64,000 bases of DNA, from positions 62,001-126,000 of the forward strand of contig JAIESR010000030.1 in the NCBI GenBank assembly GCA_019745775.1. Reading direction: 5' to 3'. The translations under genes were made by a program, and so were the position numbers. This document shows, piece by piece, positions 53,153 through 61,053 of the stretch (its first letter is position 1; the number at the start of each line of letters is the position of its first letter). The stretch is from Xanthobacteraceae bacterium. GTDB taxonomy: Bacteria > Pseudomonadota > Alphaproteobacteria > Rhizobiales > Xanthobacteraceae. The notes beneath the pieces are model-generated. The model was not told the DNA's origin, did no database searches, and saw only the letters and a program-made list of their open reading frames with translations.

Positions 53153-53680
53153 TCAGCCCCCGATCCCGAAGGTCCGGTTGATCAGCCACTCGACCGGACC
53201 CTGCGGGAGCCGGCTGTTCACGAGGTAGATCAGGAGGACATAGACGGTGGCGGCGGTTACCGCGGCGATGGTCACGAGCTGGCGGATGCTGGTGACGCCG
53301 AGCGTCCACATGCCGGCGATCAGCACCAGGAACAGCCCGAGCGTGGTGCCGGTCCAGGGCAGAGCGGCGATGAAGGCGGCGGTGAGCAGGCCGAGCGCGA
53401 GGCGCTGGCGGTTGAACAGCGTGTTGGCGAACATCTCGCCGAAGCCGAAGCTGCCTTCGCCCTTGACGATGCGATAGAGCGTGCGCCCCATATGGAAGAC
53501 GCACATCGCGATCAGCGGGACGCCGACCGCGACGCCGGCGGCGCGCGCCTCCCAGACGAGATCGGTGGTGGTCGCGAGGTAGTAGCCGGCGAGGCCGCAG
53601 CTCATGAGGGGGATGATGAAATCAGCGCCGAGCGGTTCGCGCGTGTCGGCGCGGCGGCCTTCGTCCGTACGATCGGTCAC
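53153..53680 (-). CDS. tctB: Tripartite tricarboxylate transporter small subunit TctB
   Basis: A 175-residue TctB with four hydrophobic helices (residues about 20-40, 50-65, 90-115, 135-155), the usual topology of the small membrane subunit. GTG start with GGGGGAAG upstream. First gene of tctB-tctA-antiporter on the minus strand; tRNA-Glu lies 90 bp upstream on the same strand. Confidence 0.85.
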   Translation of the reverse strand: MTDRTDEGRRADTREPLGADFIIPLMSCGLAGYYLATTTDLVWEARAAGVAVGVPLIAMCVFHMGRTLYRIVKGEGSFGFGEMFANTLFNRQRLALGLLTAAFIAALPWTGTTLGLFLVLIAGMWTLGVTSIRQLVTIAAVTAATVYVLLIYLVNSRLPQGPVEWLINRTFGIGG

Positions 53681-53769
53681 AACTTCCCCCCGGGCACCGG
53701 CATTAATGACAGCGGGCAGGACCGTTCACCCCAACGGATCGGCCGCCGAACTCCGGCATTCTGGCATAT

Positions 53770-53845
53770 TGGCGCGCCCTACGGGACTCGAACCCGTGTT
53801 ACCGCCGTGAAAGGGCGGTGTCCTGGACCGCTAGACGAAGGGCGC
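53770..53845 (-). tRNA. tRNA-Glu (anticodon UUC)
   Basis: Folds as a complete cloverleaf on the minus strand: acceptor GCGCCCT/AGGGCGC, anticodon stem CCGCC/GGCGG around a CTTTCAC loop (anticodon TTC), T arm with GGTTCGAGTC, and an encoded CCA end at 53770-53772. It is 76 bases long. Confidence 0.95.
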
Positions 53846-54261
53846 ACGAAGCGCCGCGACATATAAAGAGCTTTGCCGGGAGGGGCAAGCAAAGCGGCCG
53901 GAAGGGCAGGGCAATCGCATATGGCCATCACAGCGTTGCGAGGCGGTTGTTATTGTGCCCTCTCCCCCAGTCGAAGTCGGATGTTTCCGACTTCGACCAC
54001 TCTTTGGTGCCGAACTCGGGTAAACCCGAGTTCGAGTGGGGAGAGGGCTGCCCGGTGCCTCAACGCAAAGAAGGGGTGAGGGGTCGCGCGTGCGAGTGAA
54101 AAAGACCCCTCACCCAATCGCGACTCGTCCAGAAACCCTCTTGCCCTCTCCCCACAAGGGGGAGAGGGCGCAGTCATGCGCGCCGCCGTCGCGGGCAAAT
54201 GCGATAGCCCTGGCCGGAGGGGCGGCCTCGCTGCCCGAGGCCCCTGCGGCCGGAAATCCCG
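53846..54261. repeat. Gene-free stretch filled with palindromic repeats, families D and E
   Basis: No gene seen. Two perfect inverted repeats lie side by side: 53970-53997 (GTCGAAGTCGGA / TCCGACTTCGAC, 4-bp loop) and 54011-54034 (CGAACTCGGGT / ACCCGAGTTCG, 2-bp loop). These sit between CCTCTCCCC and GGGGAGAGG arms (family D). A further D hairpin follows at 54143-54169 (GCCCTCTCCCC / GGGGAGAGGGC). Confidence 0.7.
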
Positions 54262-54711
54262 CTACCAATGCCCGGTATTGGGCATCGATTTCCAGGGTTC
54301 GGCCGGTGGCAGTGCGGCGCCCTTCTGCAACAACTCGATCGACTGCCTGTCGGGCGAGCGCACGAACGCCATGGTGCCGTCGCGCGGCGGGCGGTTGATG
54401 GTGACGCCGGCCTGCATCAGCCGCTCGCACACTTTATAGATGTCGTCGACCTCGTAGGCGAGGTGACCGAAATAGCGCGCCTCGCCGTAGTCCTCGCTGT
54501 CCCAGTTGTAAGTGAGCTCGACCTGCGGCGCATCGCGGCCCTTGCCGTTGCCGAGCAGGCCTTCGTCGTCGGGCGCGGTCAGGAAGACATTGGTATAACG
54601 GCCCTTCTCGTCGACGCGCCGGCGCGTCTCCTTGAGGCCGAGCCCGTTGCAATAGAAATCGAGCGCGCGGTCGAGATCGCGCACGCGCAGCATGGTGTGC
54701 AGGTATCGCAT
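54262..54711 (-). CDS. gloA: Glyoxalase I (lactoylglutathione lyase)
   Basis: A 149-residue VOC-fold metalloenzyme that isomerises the hemithioacetal of methylglyoxal and glutathione to S-lactoylglutathione. Seen: [27 protein letters not shown] with His5 as first metal ligand, [12 protein letters not shown] with Glu, [12 protein letters not shown] with His and IELLQKG with the last Glu ligand. Ni-type length. ATG at 54711 chosen for AAGGA upstream; the frame to 54759 is too long. Standalone. Confidence 0.93.
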   Translation of the reverse strand: MRYLHTMLRVRDLDRALDFYCNGLGLKETRRRVDEKGRYTNVFLTAPDDEGLLGNGKGRDAPQVELTYNWDSEDYGEARYFGHLAYEVDDIYKVCERLMQAGVTINRPPRDGTMAFVRSPDRQSIELLQKGAALPPAEPWKSMPNTGHW

Positions 54712-54839
54712 GACGTGTTCCTTGCTCCGGCCGGTGCACGGACCAGCCGCGCGCACCACACTATATATGTGCGCATGACACCGGTAGACGATGGTGGGCG
54801 AACTGATTCAATATATTCGAGAGCATTGAGGGAACCCGA

Positions 54840-55604
54840 ATGATCGCGGCTGATCTGCAAGCCGGCATCGCCGGACTGCGTGAGCTCATCGAACGGGCGA
54901 CAATGGTTGTCCCGTTCACCGGCGCCGGCATCTCGACCGAGTGCGGAATTCCGGATTTTCGCTCGCCCGGCGGCATCTGGACCAAGATGCGTCCAATTCC
55001 ATTCGACGAATTTCTCGCCAGCCAGGAAATGCGCGACGAAGCTTGGCGGCGGCGGTTCGCCATGGAGGAACATTTCGGCGCTGCGAAGCCGGGCCGCGGA
55101 CATCTGGCCCTGGCATCTCTCTATCGTTCTGGCAAAGTTCCGGGCGTCGTCACGCAAAATATCGACAACCTCCATCAAGCATCAGGCATCGCGGCGGAAC
55201 ATGTGGTGGAGTTGCACGGTAACAGCACCTATGCGTCGTGCCTTGACTGTGCAGCGCGGTATGAACTGCTGTGGGTCAAGCAACAGATTGCTGCGGCAGG
55301 GGGCCGCGCCCCCGACTGTCCGACTTGCGGAGGCCATATCAAGACTGCAACGGTGTCATTCGGTCAGGCCATGCCGGAGCAGGCCATGCGCCGTGCGGAG
55401 GAGCTTACGCTCGGTTGCGACCTCTTTCTCGCGGTCGGATCGTCGCTGGTGGTATGGCCGGCCGCCGGATTCCCCTGGATGGCCAAACGAAACGGTGCGC
55501 GTTTGGCGATCATCAACCGCGAAGCGACCGATTTCGACGAAATTGCCGATCTCGTGGTCCGTGAAGATATCGGGACCGTCCTCTCACCCCTTATCGCCCA
55601 TTGA
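54840..55604 (+). CDS. SIR2-family NAD-dependent protein deacylase
   Basis: A 254-residue sirtuin that removes acyl groups from lysines using NAD. GAGISTECGIPDFRSPGG (residues 28-45) binds NAD; TQNIDNLHQASG, the catalytic His126 in VELHGNST, the Zn cluster C134-x2-C137 (CLDC) and C160-x2-C163 (CPTC), and the late GSSLVVWPAAGF segment are all there. All catalytic residues are present, so it should be active. Class assignment is not settled: the YxxR desuccinylase signature was not seen (MRDEAWRRR instead). Standalone. Confidence 0.92.
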   Translation: MIAADLQAGIAGLRELIERATMVVPFTGAGISTECGIPDFRSPGGIWTKMRPIPFDEFLASQEMRDEAWRRRFAMEEHFGAAKPGRGHLALASLYRSGKVPGVVTQNIDNLHQASGIAAEHVVELHGNSTYASCLDCAARYELLWVKQQIAAAGGRAPDCPTCGGHIKTATVSFGQAMPEQAMRRAEELTLGCDLFLAVGSSLVVWPAAGFPWMAKRNGARLAIINREATDFDEIADLVVREDIGTVLSPLIAH

Positions 55605-55776
55605 TTCGATTTCAAATTTTTTCCCGGCGTTGTTTGCGGGCAACGCTTGAAAAAGATGTGCACAGGCAGCGGCATGATCGGTCGATTGCCCTAGCCAGCC
55701 GATAATCGGGTGCTATCCTCGATACGGGATTTAGATTCGGCGAACGCCCGCCAAGAGGCGGCAAAGATTGGGCGTC

Positions 55777-56382
55777 ATGGCGTCGGACGGGATGGGATCA
55801 AAGGGGCCGGGGACCAGCATCGGGCCCAACCGGGAAGCGATGGGCGATCTCGCCGATGAGGCGACGAGCGTCATCGAGCTTAGCGGCGTCATTAAGTGGT
55901 TCGATGTCTCCAAAGGATTTGGATTCATCGTTCCCGACAATGGCCTGCCGGATATCCTGCTGCATGTGACGTGCCTGCGCCGCGACGGTTACCAGGTCGC
56001 GTACGAAGGCGCTCGCGTGGTCTGCGAGGTGCTGCAGCGTCCGCGCGGTCTGCAGGCATTCCGCATCCTCTCGATGGACGACTCGACGGCGATCCATCCG
56101 GCGCAGATGCCGCCGCCGCGGACCCACGTCTCCGTCACGCCGACCAGCGGGCTCGAGCGCGCCCAGGTCAAATGGTTCAATCGCCTGCGCGGCTTCGGCT
56201 TCCTGACCCGCGGCGACGGCACGCCCGACATCTTCATTCATATGGAGACGTTGCGGCGCTATGGCATCACCGAGCTGCGCCCCGGTCAGTTCGTCCTGGT
56301 GCGCTTCGGGCCCGGCCCCAAGGGGCTGATGGCGGCCGAAGTCCGGCCGGAAGGCGTCCCGACCGGCCCGGCCTCGCACTAG
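55777..56382 (+). CDS. Double cold-shock-domain protein
   Basis: A protein of about 200 residues with two cold-shock (CSD) domains: domain 1 [33 protein letters not shown] and domain 2 [35 protein letters not shown], each with the RNP1-like KGFGFI/RGFGFL and RNP2-like LLHV/FIHM motifs. It binds single-stranded nucleic acid. Two-domain forms are typical for Rhizobiales. The start is uncertain: ATG at 55777, 55792 or 55840, or TTG at 55768; none has a clear ribosome site. Confidence 0.85.
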   Translation: MASDGMGSKGPGTSIGPNREAMGDLADEATSVIELSGVIKWFDVSKGFGFIVPDNGLPDILLHVTCLRRDGYQVAYEGARVVCEVLQRPRGLQAFRILSMDDSTAIHPAQMPPPRTHVSVTPTSGLERAQVKWFNRLRGFGFLTRGDGTPDIFIHMETLRRYGITELRPGQFVLVRFGPGPKGLMAAEVRPEGVPTGPASH

Positions 56383-56401
56383 CACGCTCCAACTTCTCGT
56401 T

Positions 56402-56483
56402 CGTCATGCCCGGCCTTGTGCCGGGCATCCGCGTCTTTACGGCGGCCAAGACGTGGATGGCCGGGACAAGCCCGGCCATGACG
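56402..56483. repeat. Intergenic palindromic repeat, family F (GTCATGCCCGGC type)
   Basis: CGTCATGCCCGGCC...GCCGGGCATCC and, inverted, GGATGGCCGGG...GGCCATGACG, with inner GTCTTTACGG / AAGACG arms. A type widely known between genes in Bradyrhizobium and relatives. Between the cold-shock gene and tRNA-Pro. Confidence 0.7.
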
Positions 56484-56576
56484 CATAGAGAGGGTTGTTT
56501 TGTCCGCTCGGCGGCCCCCCAGTCACGCCTTGCTGGCCAAAACCGAACCGTGTATCGAAAGGCCCGCGCGGGCCCC

Positions 56577-56653
56577 CGGGGTATAGCGCAGTCTGGTAGC
56601 GCGTCTGGTTTGGGACCAGAAGGTCGCAGGTTCGAATCCTGCTGCCCCGACCA
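56577..56653 (+). tRNA. tRNA-Pro (anticodon UGG)
   Basis: Complete cloverleaf: acceptor CGGGGTA/TGCCCCG, anticodon stem TCTGG/CCAGA around a TTTGGGA loop (anticodon TGG), T arm GGTTCGAATC, encoded CCA at 56651-56653. It is 77 bases long. Confidence 0.95.
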
Positions 56654-56679
56654 GCCCGCAGCGTGAAACGGCAGGCAAC

Positions 56680-56988
56680 ATGGCGGCACGGATCTACAAA
56701 CCGGCCAAGACGGCGATGCAGTCCGGCACCGCCAAAACCCGCGAGTGGGTGCTCGACTTCGAGCCGGAGCAGCCGCGCGAGATCGAGCCGCTGATGGGCT
56801 GGACCTCGTCCGGCGATATGCGGGCGCAGGTGCGGCTGCGGTTTGCGACCGCCGAAGAAGCCGTCGCCTATGCCGAGCGCCACGGCATTGCCTACCAGCT
56901 GTTCGACGCCAAGCCGCAGCAGGCACGCAAGACGATCGCCTATGCCGACAATTTCGCCTTCAAGCGCCGCGAGTCCTGGACGCATTAG
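56680..56988 (+). CDS. NADH dehydrogenase accessory subunit, NDUFS4-like (ETC complex I)
   Basis: A 102-residue protein of the ETC complex I conserved region (NDUFS4/AQDQ) family found in alphaproteobacteria and mitochondria. Seen: ARIYKPAKTAMQSG(T)AKT, WVLDFEPEQPREIEPLMGWTSSGDMRAQVRL, FATAEEAVAYAERHGIAYQLFD and the terminal YADNFAFKRRESWTH. It binds the peripheral arm of complex I. Starts 27 bp after tRNA-Pro and may be read from the same promoter. Confidence 0.92.
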   Translation: MAARIYKPAKTAMQSGTAKTREWVLDFEPEQPREIEPLMGWTSSGDMRAQVRLRFATAEEAVAYAERHGIAYQLFDAKPQQARKTIAYADNFAFKRRESWTH

Positions 56989-57007
56989 GCATCCAACAGT
57001 TCTCTCC

Positions 57008-57103
57008 GTCATTCCGGGACGGTCCAGAGCGCCGGGCCCGGCATCCATCATCCTCGATCTTGATGAGATTCCGGACAGCCGCTGACGCGGCCTCCGGAAT
57101 GAC
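57008..57103. repeat. Intergenic inverted repeat, family F (GTCATTCCGG type)
   Basis: GTCATTCCGG (57008-57017) is inverted to CCGGAATGAC (57094-57103) with a partly paired centre. It lies between the convergent NDUFS4 and EAL genes and may act as bidirectional terminator. Confidence 0.6.
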
Positions 57104-57114
57104 TGCGGTGAGAG

Positions 57115-58362
57115 TTAACCGTTGGCGGCCAGTGCCCGGCCCTGGCCGGCCGCGCGCTGGCGCAGCAGCGAGATGAACCGATCCTCCGGCATCGGCTGGC
57201 CGAGCAGGAAGCCCTGGCCGATGTCGCAGCCCATGCTGGTGAGCGCGAGCGCGTCGGTGGCCTTCTCGATCCCGATCGCGACGGCGAGGCTGCCGAAATT
57301 GTGCGCGAGATCGATCACCGTCTTGCACAGCGGGGCGTTGATCGGGTCCACGCCGCAGTCGGCGACGAAGGTCGGATCGAGCTTGAGCTCGGCGAACGGC
57401 AGCGCCTTGAGGCGGGCGAGCGATGAATAGCCGCGGCCGAAATTGTCGATCGCAAGCTTCACGTCGACATGTGCGAGCTGCCGGGTCAGCTCGGTGGCGA
57501 GTGCGAGGTCGGTGACGATCTGCTCCTCGGCGACACCGATGATCAGCCCGGGCCACTCGTGGAGCTGCGCGCAGTGCTTGTGCACGAGGTCGGGGATCGA
57601 AAGCTTCACCAGAACGCCGACCGGCATGTTGACGGCGAATCGCAGATTGATCCCCAACCGTGACAGCCGCTCGCTGCCCGCAATCACGCTCGCGATCGCA
57701 AGCTCCGACAGCGTCGTCAGGTCGGCTTCCGCGGCCTCCGGCATGAACGCGGCCGGCAGCAGGACGCCGAGCTCCGGGTGCCGGCAGCGCGCGAACGCCT
57801 CGACGCCGGCGAGCTGCTTGCGGCGCAGATCGATCTTCGGCTGATGCCAGAACTCGATCCAGCCGTTGGCGAGCGCCTCGCGCAATGTGACGCGGGCCGC
57901 CCGCGGTTGGGCGTGGCCGAGCTTCAGCGCCTGTATGATCGCGACGATCGCGTTGGCGTCGAACGGCTTCTTGAGCGGCGGCAGCATTTCGACGCCGTGC
58001 TGCTGACCGATGCTCCGGACATGCTCCATCACGGCTGCGCCACGGGTGCTTATCAGCTGCACGTGTCCGCGGTAGCCGCGCCGGCCGAGGCTGGCGACAA
58101 GTTCGATCACTTCCGCGGAATCGAGCCCGACGTCCAGAAACACGAGATCGGGCGCGCGGCGCTGTAACGCCTGCCGGAAGCCGGTGGGGTCGGCAAGTTC
58201 CTCGGTCTCGATGCCGACGCCGTGCATTACCAGCGACAGGAAGCTGCGGGTGCTCGGCGCTTCGTCGAGGATAAAGCAGAGCGGCACGGACGCGGCGCCC
58301 ACGGCGGGCGTCGTATCGTTGCCCGGTGCCGGTCGATGGCTGCGGTCCAAGCCTTCGGTCAT
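57115..58362 (-). CDS. Receiver-EAL protein with degenerate phosphodiesterase site
   Basis: A 415-residue protein with an N-terminal receiver-like domain (VPLCFILDEAPSTRSF, LVFLDVGLDS with Asp, PLKKPFDA with Lys) and a C-terminal EAL domain. In the EAL part the c-di-GMP/metal residues are mixed: GVEAF for EAL keeps Glu, NMP keeps Asn, and GVAEEQIV keeps Glu; but DDFG reads IDNFG (second Asp to Asn) and AEGVE reads AIGIE (Glu to Ile). It is probably not an active phosphodiesterase, rather a c-di-GMP sensor or protein-interaction module. ATG at 58362 is chosen for the GAGGGGGT site; a TTG at 58404 is less likely. Confidence 0.82.
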   Translation of the reverse strand: MTEGLDRSHRPAPGNDTTPAVGAASVPLCFILDEAPSTRSFLSLVMHGVGIETEELADPTGFRQALQRRAPDLVFLDVGLDSAEVIELVASLGRRGYRGHVQLISTRGAAVMEHVRSIGQQHGVEMLPPLKKPFDANAIVAIIQALKLGHAQPRAARVTLREALANGWIEFWHQPKIDLRRKQLAGVEAFARCRHPELGVLLPAAFMPEAAEADLTTLSELAIASVIAGSERLSRLGINLRFAVNMPVGVLVKLSIPDLVHKHCAQLHEWPGLIIGVAEEQIVTDLALATELTRQLAHVDVKLAIDNFGRGYSSLARLKALPFAELKLDPTFVADCGVDPINAPLCKTVIDLAHNFGSLAVAIGIEKATDALALTSMGCDIGQGFLLGQPMPEDRFISLLRQRAAGQGRALAANG

Positions 58363-58435
58363 ACCCCCTCGGCCGCGGTTGCGCATACGCAACGTCGTCA
58401 CCAAGCTTTGCGCCGGAATCGGTTAAGGCCCCGTT

Positions 58436-59206
58436 TCAGGTTATCTCGGGGAAGTTGCGTAGCGCGTAGATATCGCCCGAATTGGCGTTCATCGGCAGGG
58501 CGGCGAGCCACGCGGCGATGCCCTGCGCATCCTGCCATTCGGCGGTGTGGGCAAAGGCCTGGCTCTCGCCGAGCGCGGCGTTGAAGAAGGAGAAGCCAAG
58601 GGCGGCGCAGCGCTCGATCCCGGCCTGGGCGAGGTCGCGCTGGATGGTGGTGAACTCGAACGACAGCGCCGGCACCGGCCGCGTCAGGCCGTGCAGCGCT
58701 TCGACCTCGAAGCCCTCGACGTCGAGCTTGATGAAGGATGGCGATCCATGCCGTTCGATCAACGCGTCGAGCGTGCTGACGGGCACACGTACGGTCTTGG
58801 TCCAGTGCTGGCCCTCCCAGCCGGGGGCGCCGTCGGCGGCCTTGATGAAGGCGTCCGATGCGGTTGAGACGGTCGGATTGGCGACATTGACCTTGAGCTC
58901 GATTTCGCCGGCCGTGCGCCCGACCGCGACCGCCTCGAGCGCCACCGCACGGTCGCGTCCGTAGAGGAGCTTGAGCGTACGCGCCAGCGCCGGCTGCGGC
59001 TCGACCGCGACCACGCGCGCGCCAAGCCGACGGAACGACGCGATGCGGTCGCCGACATGGGCGCCGACGTCGAACACCAGGTCGCCGGGCTTCACGAAGT
59101 GGCCGTAGAGCCGGTCCATGTCGCCGCGGCGCGCGCGGTTGCCGTAGTAGATGCGCAGCGACCGCACGACGCCGCGCAGCGTCCGCCACTCGTCGATGAG
59201 GTTCAC
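58436..59206 (-). CDS. FkbM-family methyltransferase
   Basis: A 256-residue SAM-dependent O-methyltransferase of the FkbM type: LVFDVGAHVGDRIASFRRLGARVVAVEPQP (SAM motif), a VAVGRTAGEIEL strand, VPVSTLDALIERHGSPSFIKLDVEGFEVEALHG and the C-terminal ALSFEFTTIQRD. FkbM members methylate sugars or polyketides. The GTG start overlaps the opgH stop in GTGA, so the two are translationally coupled; methylation of a glucan or another periplasmic sugar is a reasonable but untested role. Confidence 0.85.
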   Translation of the reverse strand: MNLIDEWRTLRGVVRSLRIYYGNRARRGDMDRLYGHFVKPGDLVFDVGAHVGDRIASFRRLGARVVAVEPQPALARTLKLLYGRDRAVALEAVAVGRTAGEIELKVNVANPTVSTASDAFIKAADGAPGWEGQHWTKTVRVPVSTLDALIERHGSPSFIKLDVEGFEVEALHGLTRPVPALSFEFTTIQRDLAQAGIERCAALGFSFFNAALGESQAFAHTAEWQDAQGIAAWLAALPMNANSGDIYALRNFPEIT

Positions 59207-61026
59207 GCGTGTTGTCCGGACGCAAGCTCGACGGCGGGAAGGGCGAGCGCCGCCATCTCCCGTGGTGGTGCTGTCTCTTCGGGCAGGCGCCCGATCCCGA
59301 GCCGCACCATGGCGCGCCCGACCGCCGGCGAGGCGGTGACGACCGCGAGCGGGATCGAGAGCGCAGGCCCCCCGGCGACGAACAGCGCAAACGGGATTGC
59401 CGCCGGGATAGTTGCGGCCAATAGGCCGAGCGACGATACGCCGAGCAGCGTATGCGGCCAGAGCTGCCGCGCCGCCAGCGACCACGGCACTTGATGGTCG
59501 TCACGCGCCTGCGGCCCCCAGCCGACCGAGCGGCCGGCGAGCAGGCGACCGAGGAAGATGGTGTGCGAGAACCACATGATCGGCTGCAGCATCAAAAAGA
59601 AGAGCATCCAGGTGACGAGGCCCGCGACAAAACGAAAACCGCCGCCGAACCTTCGCCGCAGCGACGCTCGGGTCAGCACGTCGATTGCGGTCGCCACCTG
59701 AGGCGCAAAATGCATGATCAGCACCAGGCCGAAGACCAGCAAGCCGACGGCCGGGTGGATGAACGCGCCGCCGGGTCCGGCGAAGGCAGCCGCGATCGAG
59801 CCGAACACGAGTAGCCCGATCCATCCGGGGGAGCCGAGGAACATCACCAGCGCGAACACGAACTGGTAGCGGCTGATCCATTTGAGTCCGGGTATCGCCA
59901 GCAGGTGCCAGTACTGCATGTTGCCCTGACACCAGCGCAGATCACGCCGGATGAACTCGATCAGCGTCGGCGGGTTCTGCTCGAAGCTCGCGCCTTCTTC
60001 CGGCAGCACGCGCACCTCGTAGCCGGCGCGCCGCATCAGCACGGCTTCGACCTGATCGTGGCTGAGGATGTGGCCGTCGATCAGCGCGCTCTCGGGCAGC
60101 GCCGGCAGGTGACAGTGCATCATGAACGGCGCGATCCGGATGATCGCATTGTGGCCCCAATAGGGGCCGCAGTCGCCCTGCCACCAGGCGCTGCCGATGG
60201 TGTAGGAGCGCATGCCCAGCCGCATCCCGAACTGGAAGGTGCGCGCGAATGCGCTGGTCGACGGCATGCCGATGACCAGGCTCTGCAAGATGCCGAGCTG
60301 CGGATTGGCCTGCATGACGCGCACCAGCCGCAGCACGGCGTCGGCCGTCATCAGGCTGTCGGCGTCCAGCACGAGCATGTGCTCGTGCTGGTCACCCCAG
60401 CGGTCGCAGAAGTCGCGGACATTGCCAGCCTTGAAGCCGGTATTGATGTCGCGGCGGCGGTAGGTCAGCGCCATGCGGCCGCGCCAGGCACTGGCCAGCT
60501 CGGAGAAGTGCCGGCTCTCGATCGCGGCGTGGGCGAGGTCGGAGGTGTCGCTCAGCACGTAGAGATGGAAGTGTTGCGCGACGCCGTGCGCAATCAGCCC
60601 CTCGATCATGGGCGCAATATGCCGGATGACGCGTTCCGGCGGCTCGTCGCGGATGCAGACCACGAGCGCGGTCGAGGACACGATCGGTTCATGGCCGGAC
60701 ACGCGGCCGGCCGACGGTGTCACGGCCGCGACCGGATCGCGCGCGAAGCGCATGATGGCGAAGCCGATGGCGGCGTTCCAGAAGCCGATCACCAGCCATG
60801 GCAGGGTTATGGTGAACAGCAGGACCAACAGCAGGTCGCCCGGGCTGAACCCGCCGGCGGACAAGGCGTAGGCCAGGAGCGCGATCATCCCCGCCATCGT
60901 TAACGCGACCAGCGTAAAGAACAGCACGCGGCGGCCGGTCGGCGGCGCGTCGATCACGATAGGGGCAGGGCGTTCCAGCATGGCTTTCATTTCCAGCGTA
61001 TATGGATATAGCTCAATTGCAGACAT
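59203..61026 (-). CDS. opgH: Osmoregulated periplasmic glucan glucosyltransferase
   Basis: A 607-residue inner-membrane GT2 glucosyltransferase that builds the beta-1,2 backbone of osmoregulated periplasmic glucans from UDP-glucose. Seen: two N-terminal TM helices (about 33-57 and 64-92), RRDINTGFKAGNVRDFC, DADS at 221-224, a GDCGPYWGHNAIIRI segment, DLRWCQGN (QxxRW-type) and a set of C-terminal TM helices. Shorter than E. coli OpgH (about 850) as usual in alphaproteobacteria. Start ATG 61026, or Met13 at 60990. opgG is not nearby; FkbM follows with a 4-bp overlap. Confidence 0.9.
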   Translation of the reverse strand: MSAIELYPYTLEMKAMLERPAPIVIDAPPTGRRVLFFTLVALTMAGMIALLAYALSAGGFSPGDLLLVLLFTITLPWLVIGFWNAAIGFAIMRFARDPVAAVTPSAGRVSGHEPIVSSTALVVCIRDEPPERVIRHIAPMIEGLIAHGVAQHFHLYVLSDTSDLAHAAIESRHFSELASAWRGRMALTYRRRDINTGFKAGNVRDFCDRWGDQHEHMLVLDADSLMTADAVLRLVRVMQANPQLGILQSLVIGMPSTSAFARTFQFGMRLGMRSYTIGSAWWQGDCGPYWGHNAIIRIAPFMMHCHLPALPESALIDGHILSHDQVEAVLMRRAGYEVRVLPEEGASFEQNPPTLIEFIRRDLRWCQGNMQYWHLLAIPGLKWISRYQFVFALVMFLGSPGWIGLLVFGSIAAAFAGPGGAFIHPAVGLLVFGLVLIMHFAPQVATAIDVLTRASLRRRFGGGFRFVAGLVTWMLFFLMLQPIMWFSHTIFLGRLLAGRSVGWGPQARDDHQVPWSLAARQLWPHTLLGVSSLGLLAATIPAAIPFALFVAGGPALSIPLAVVTASPAVGRAMVRLGIGRLPEETAPPREMAALALPAVELASGQHA

Positions 61027-61053
61027 TCGGGCGTAGACAATTTAGGCGAAGGC

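Noticed and set aside
50007-53228. Very long plus-strand open frame (1073 codons) across antiporter and tctA
   Set aside because: It is antisense to three well-supported membrane-protein genes. Its composition (Arg, His, Asp, Gln-rich) is the usual mirror of GC-rich coding DNA, and it has no domain or ribosome site.
53770-54261. Integrative element at tRNA-Glu
   Set aside because: No integrase, and no direct repeat of the tRNA 3' end was found downstream; the space holds palindromic repeats only.
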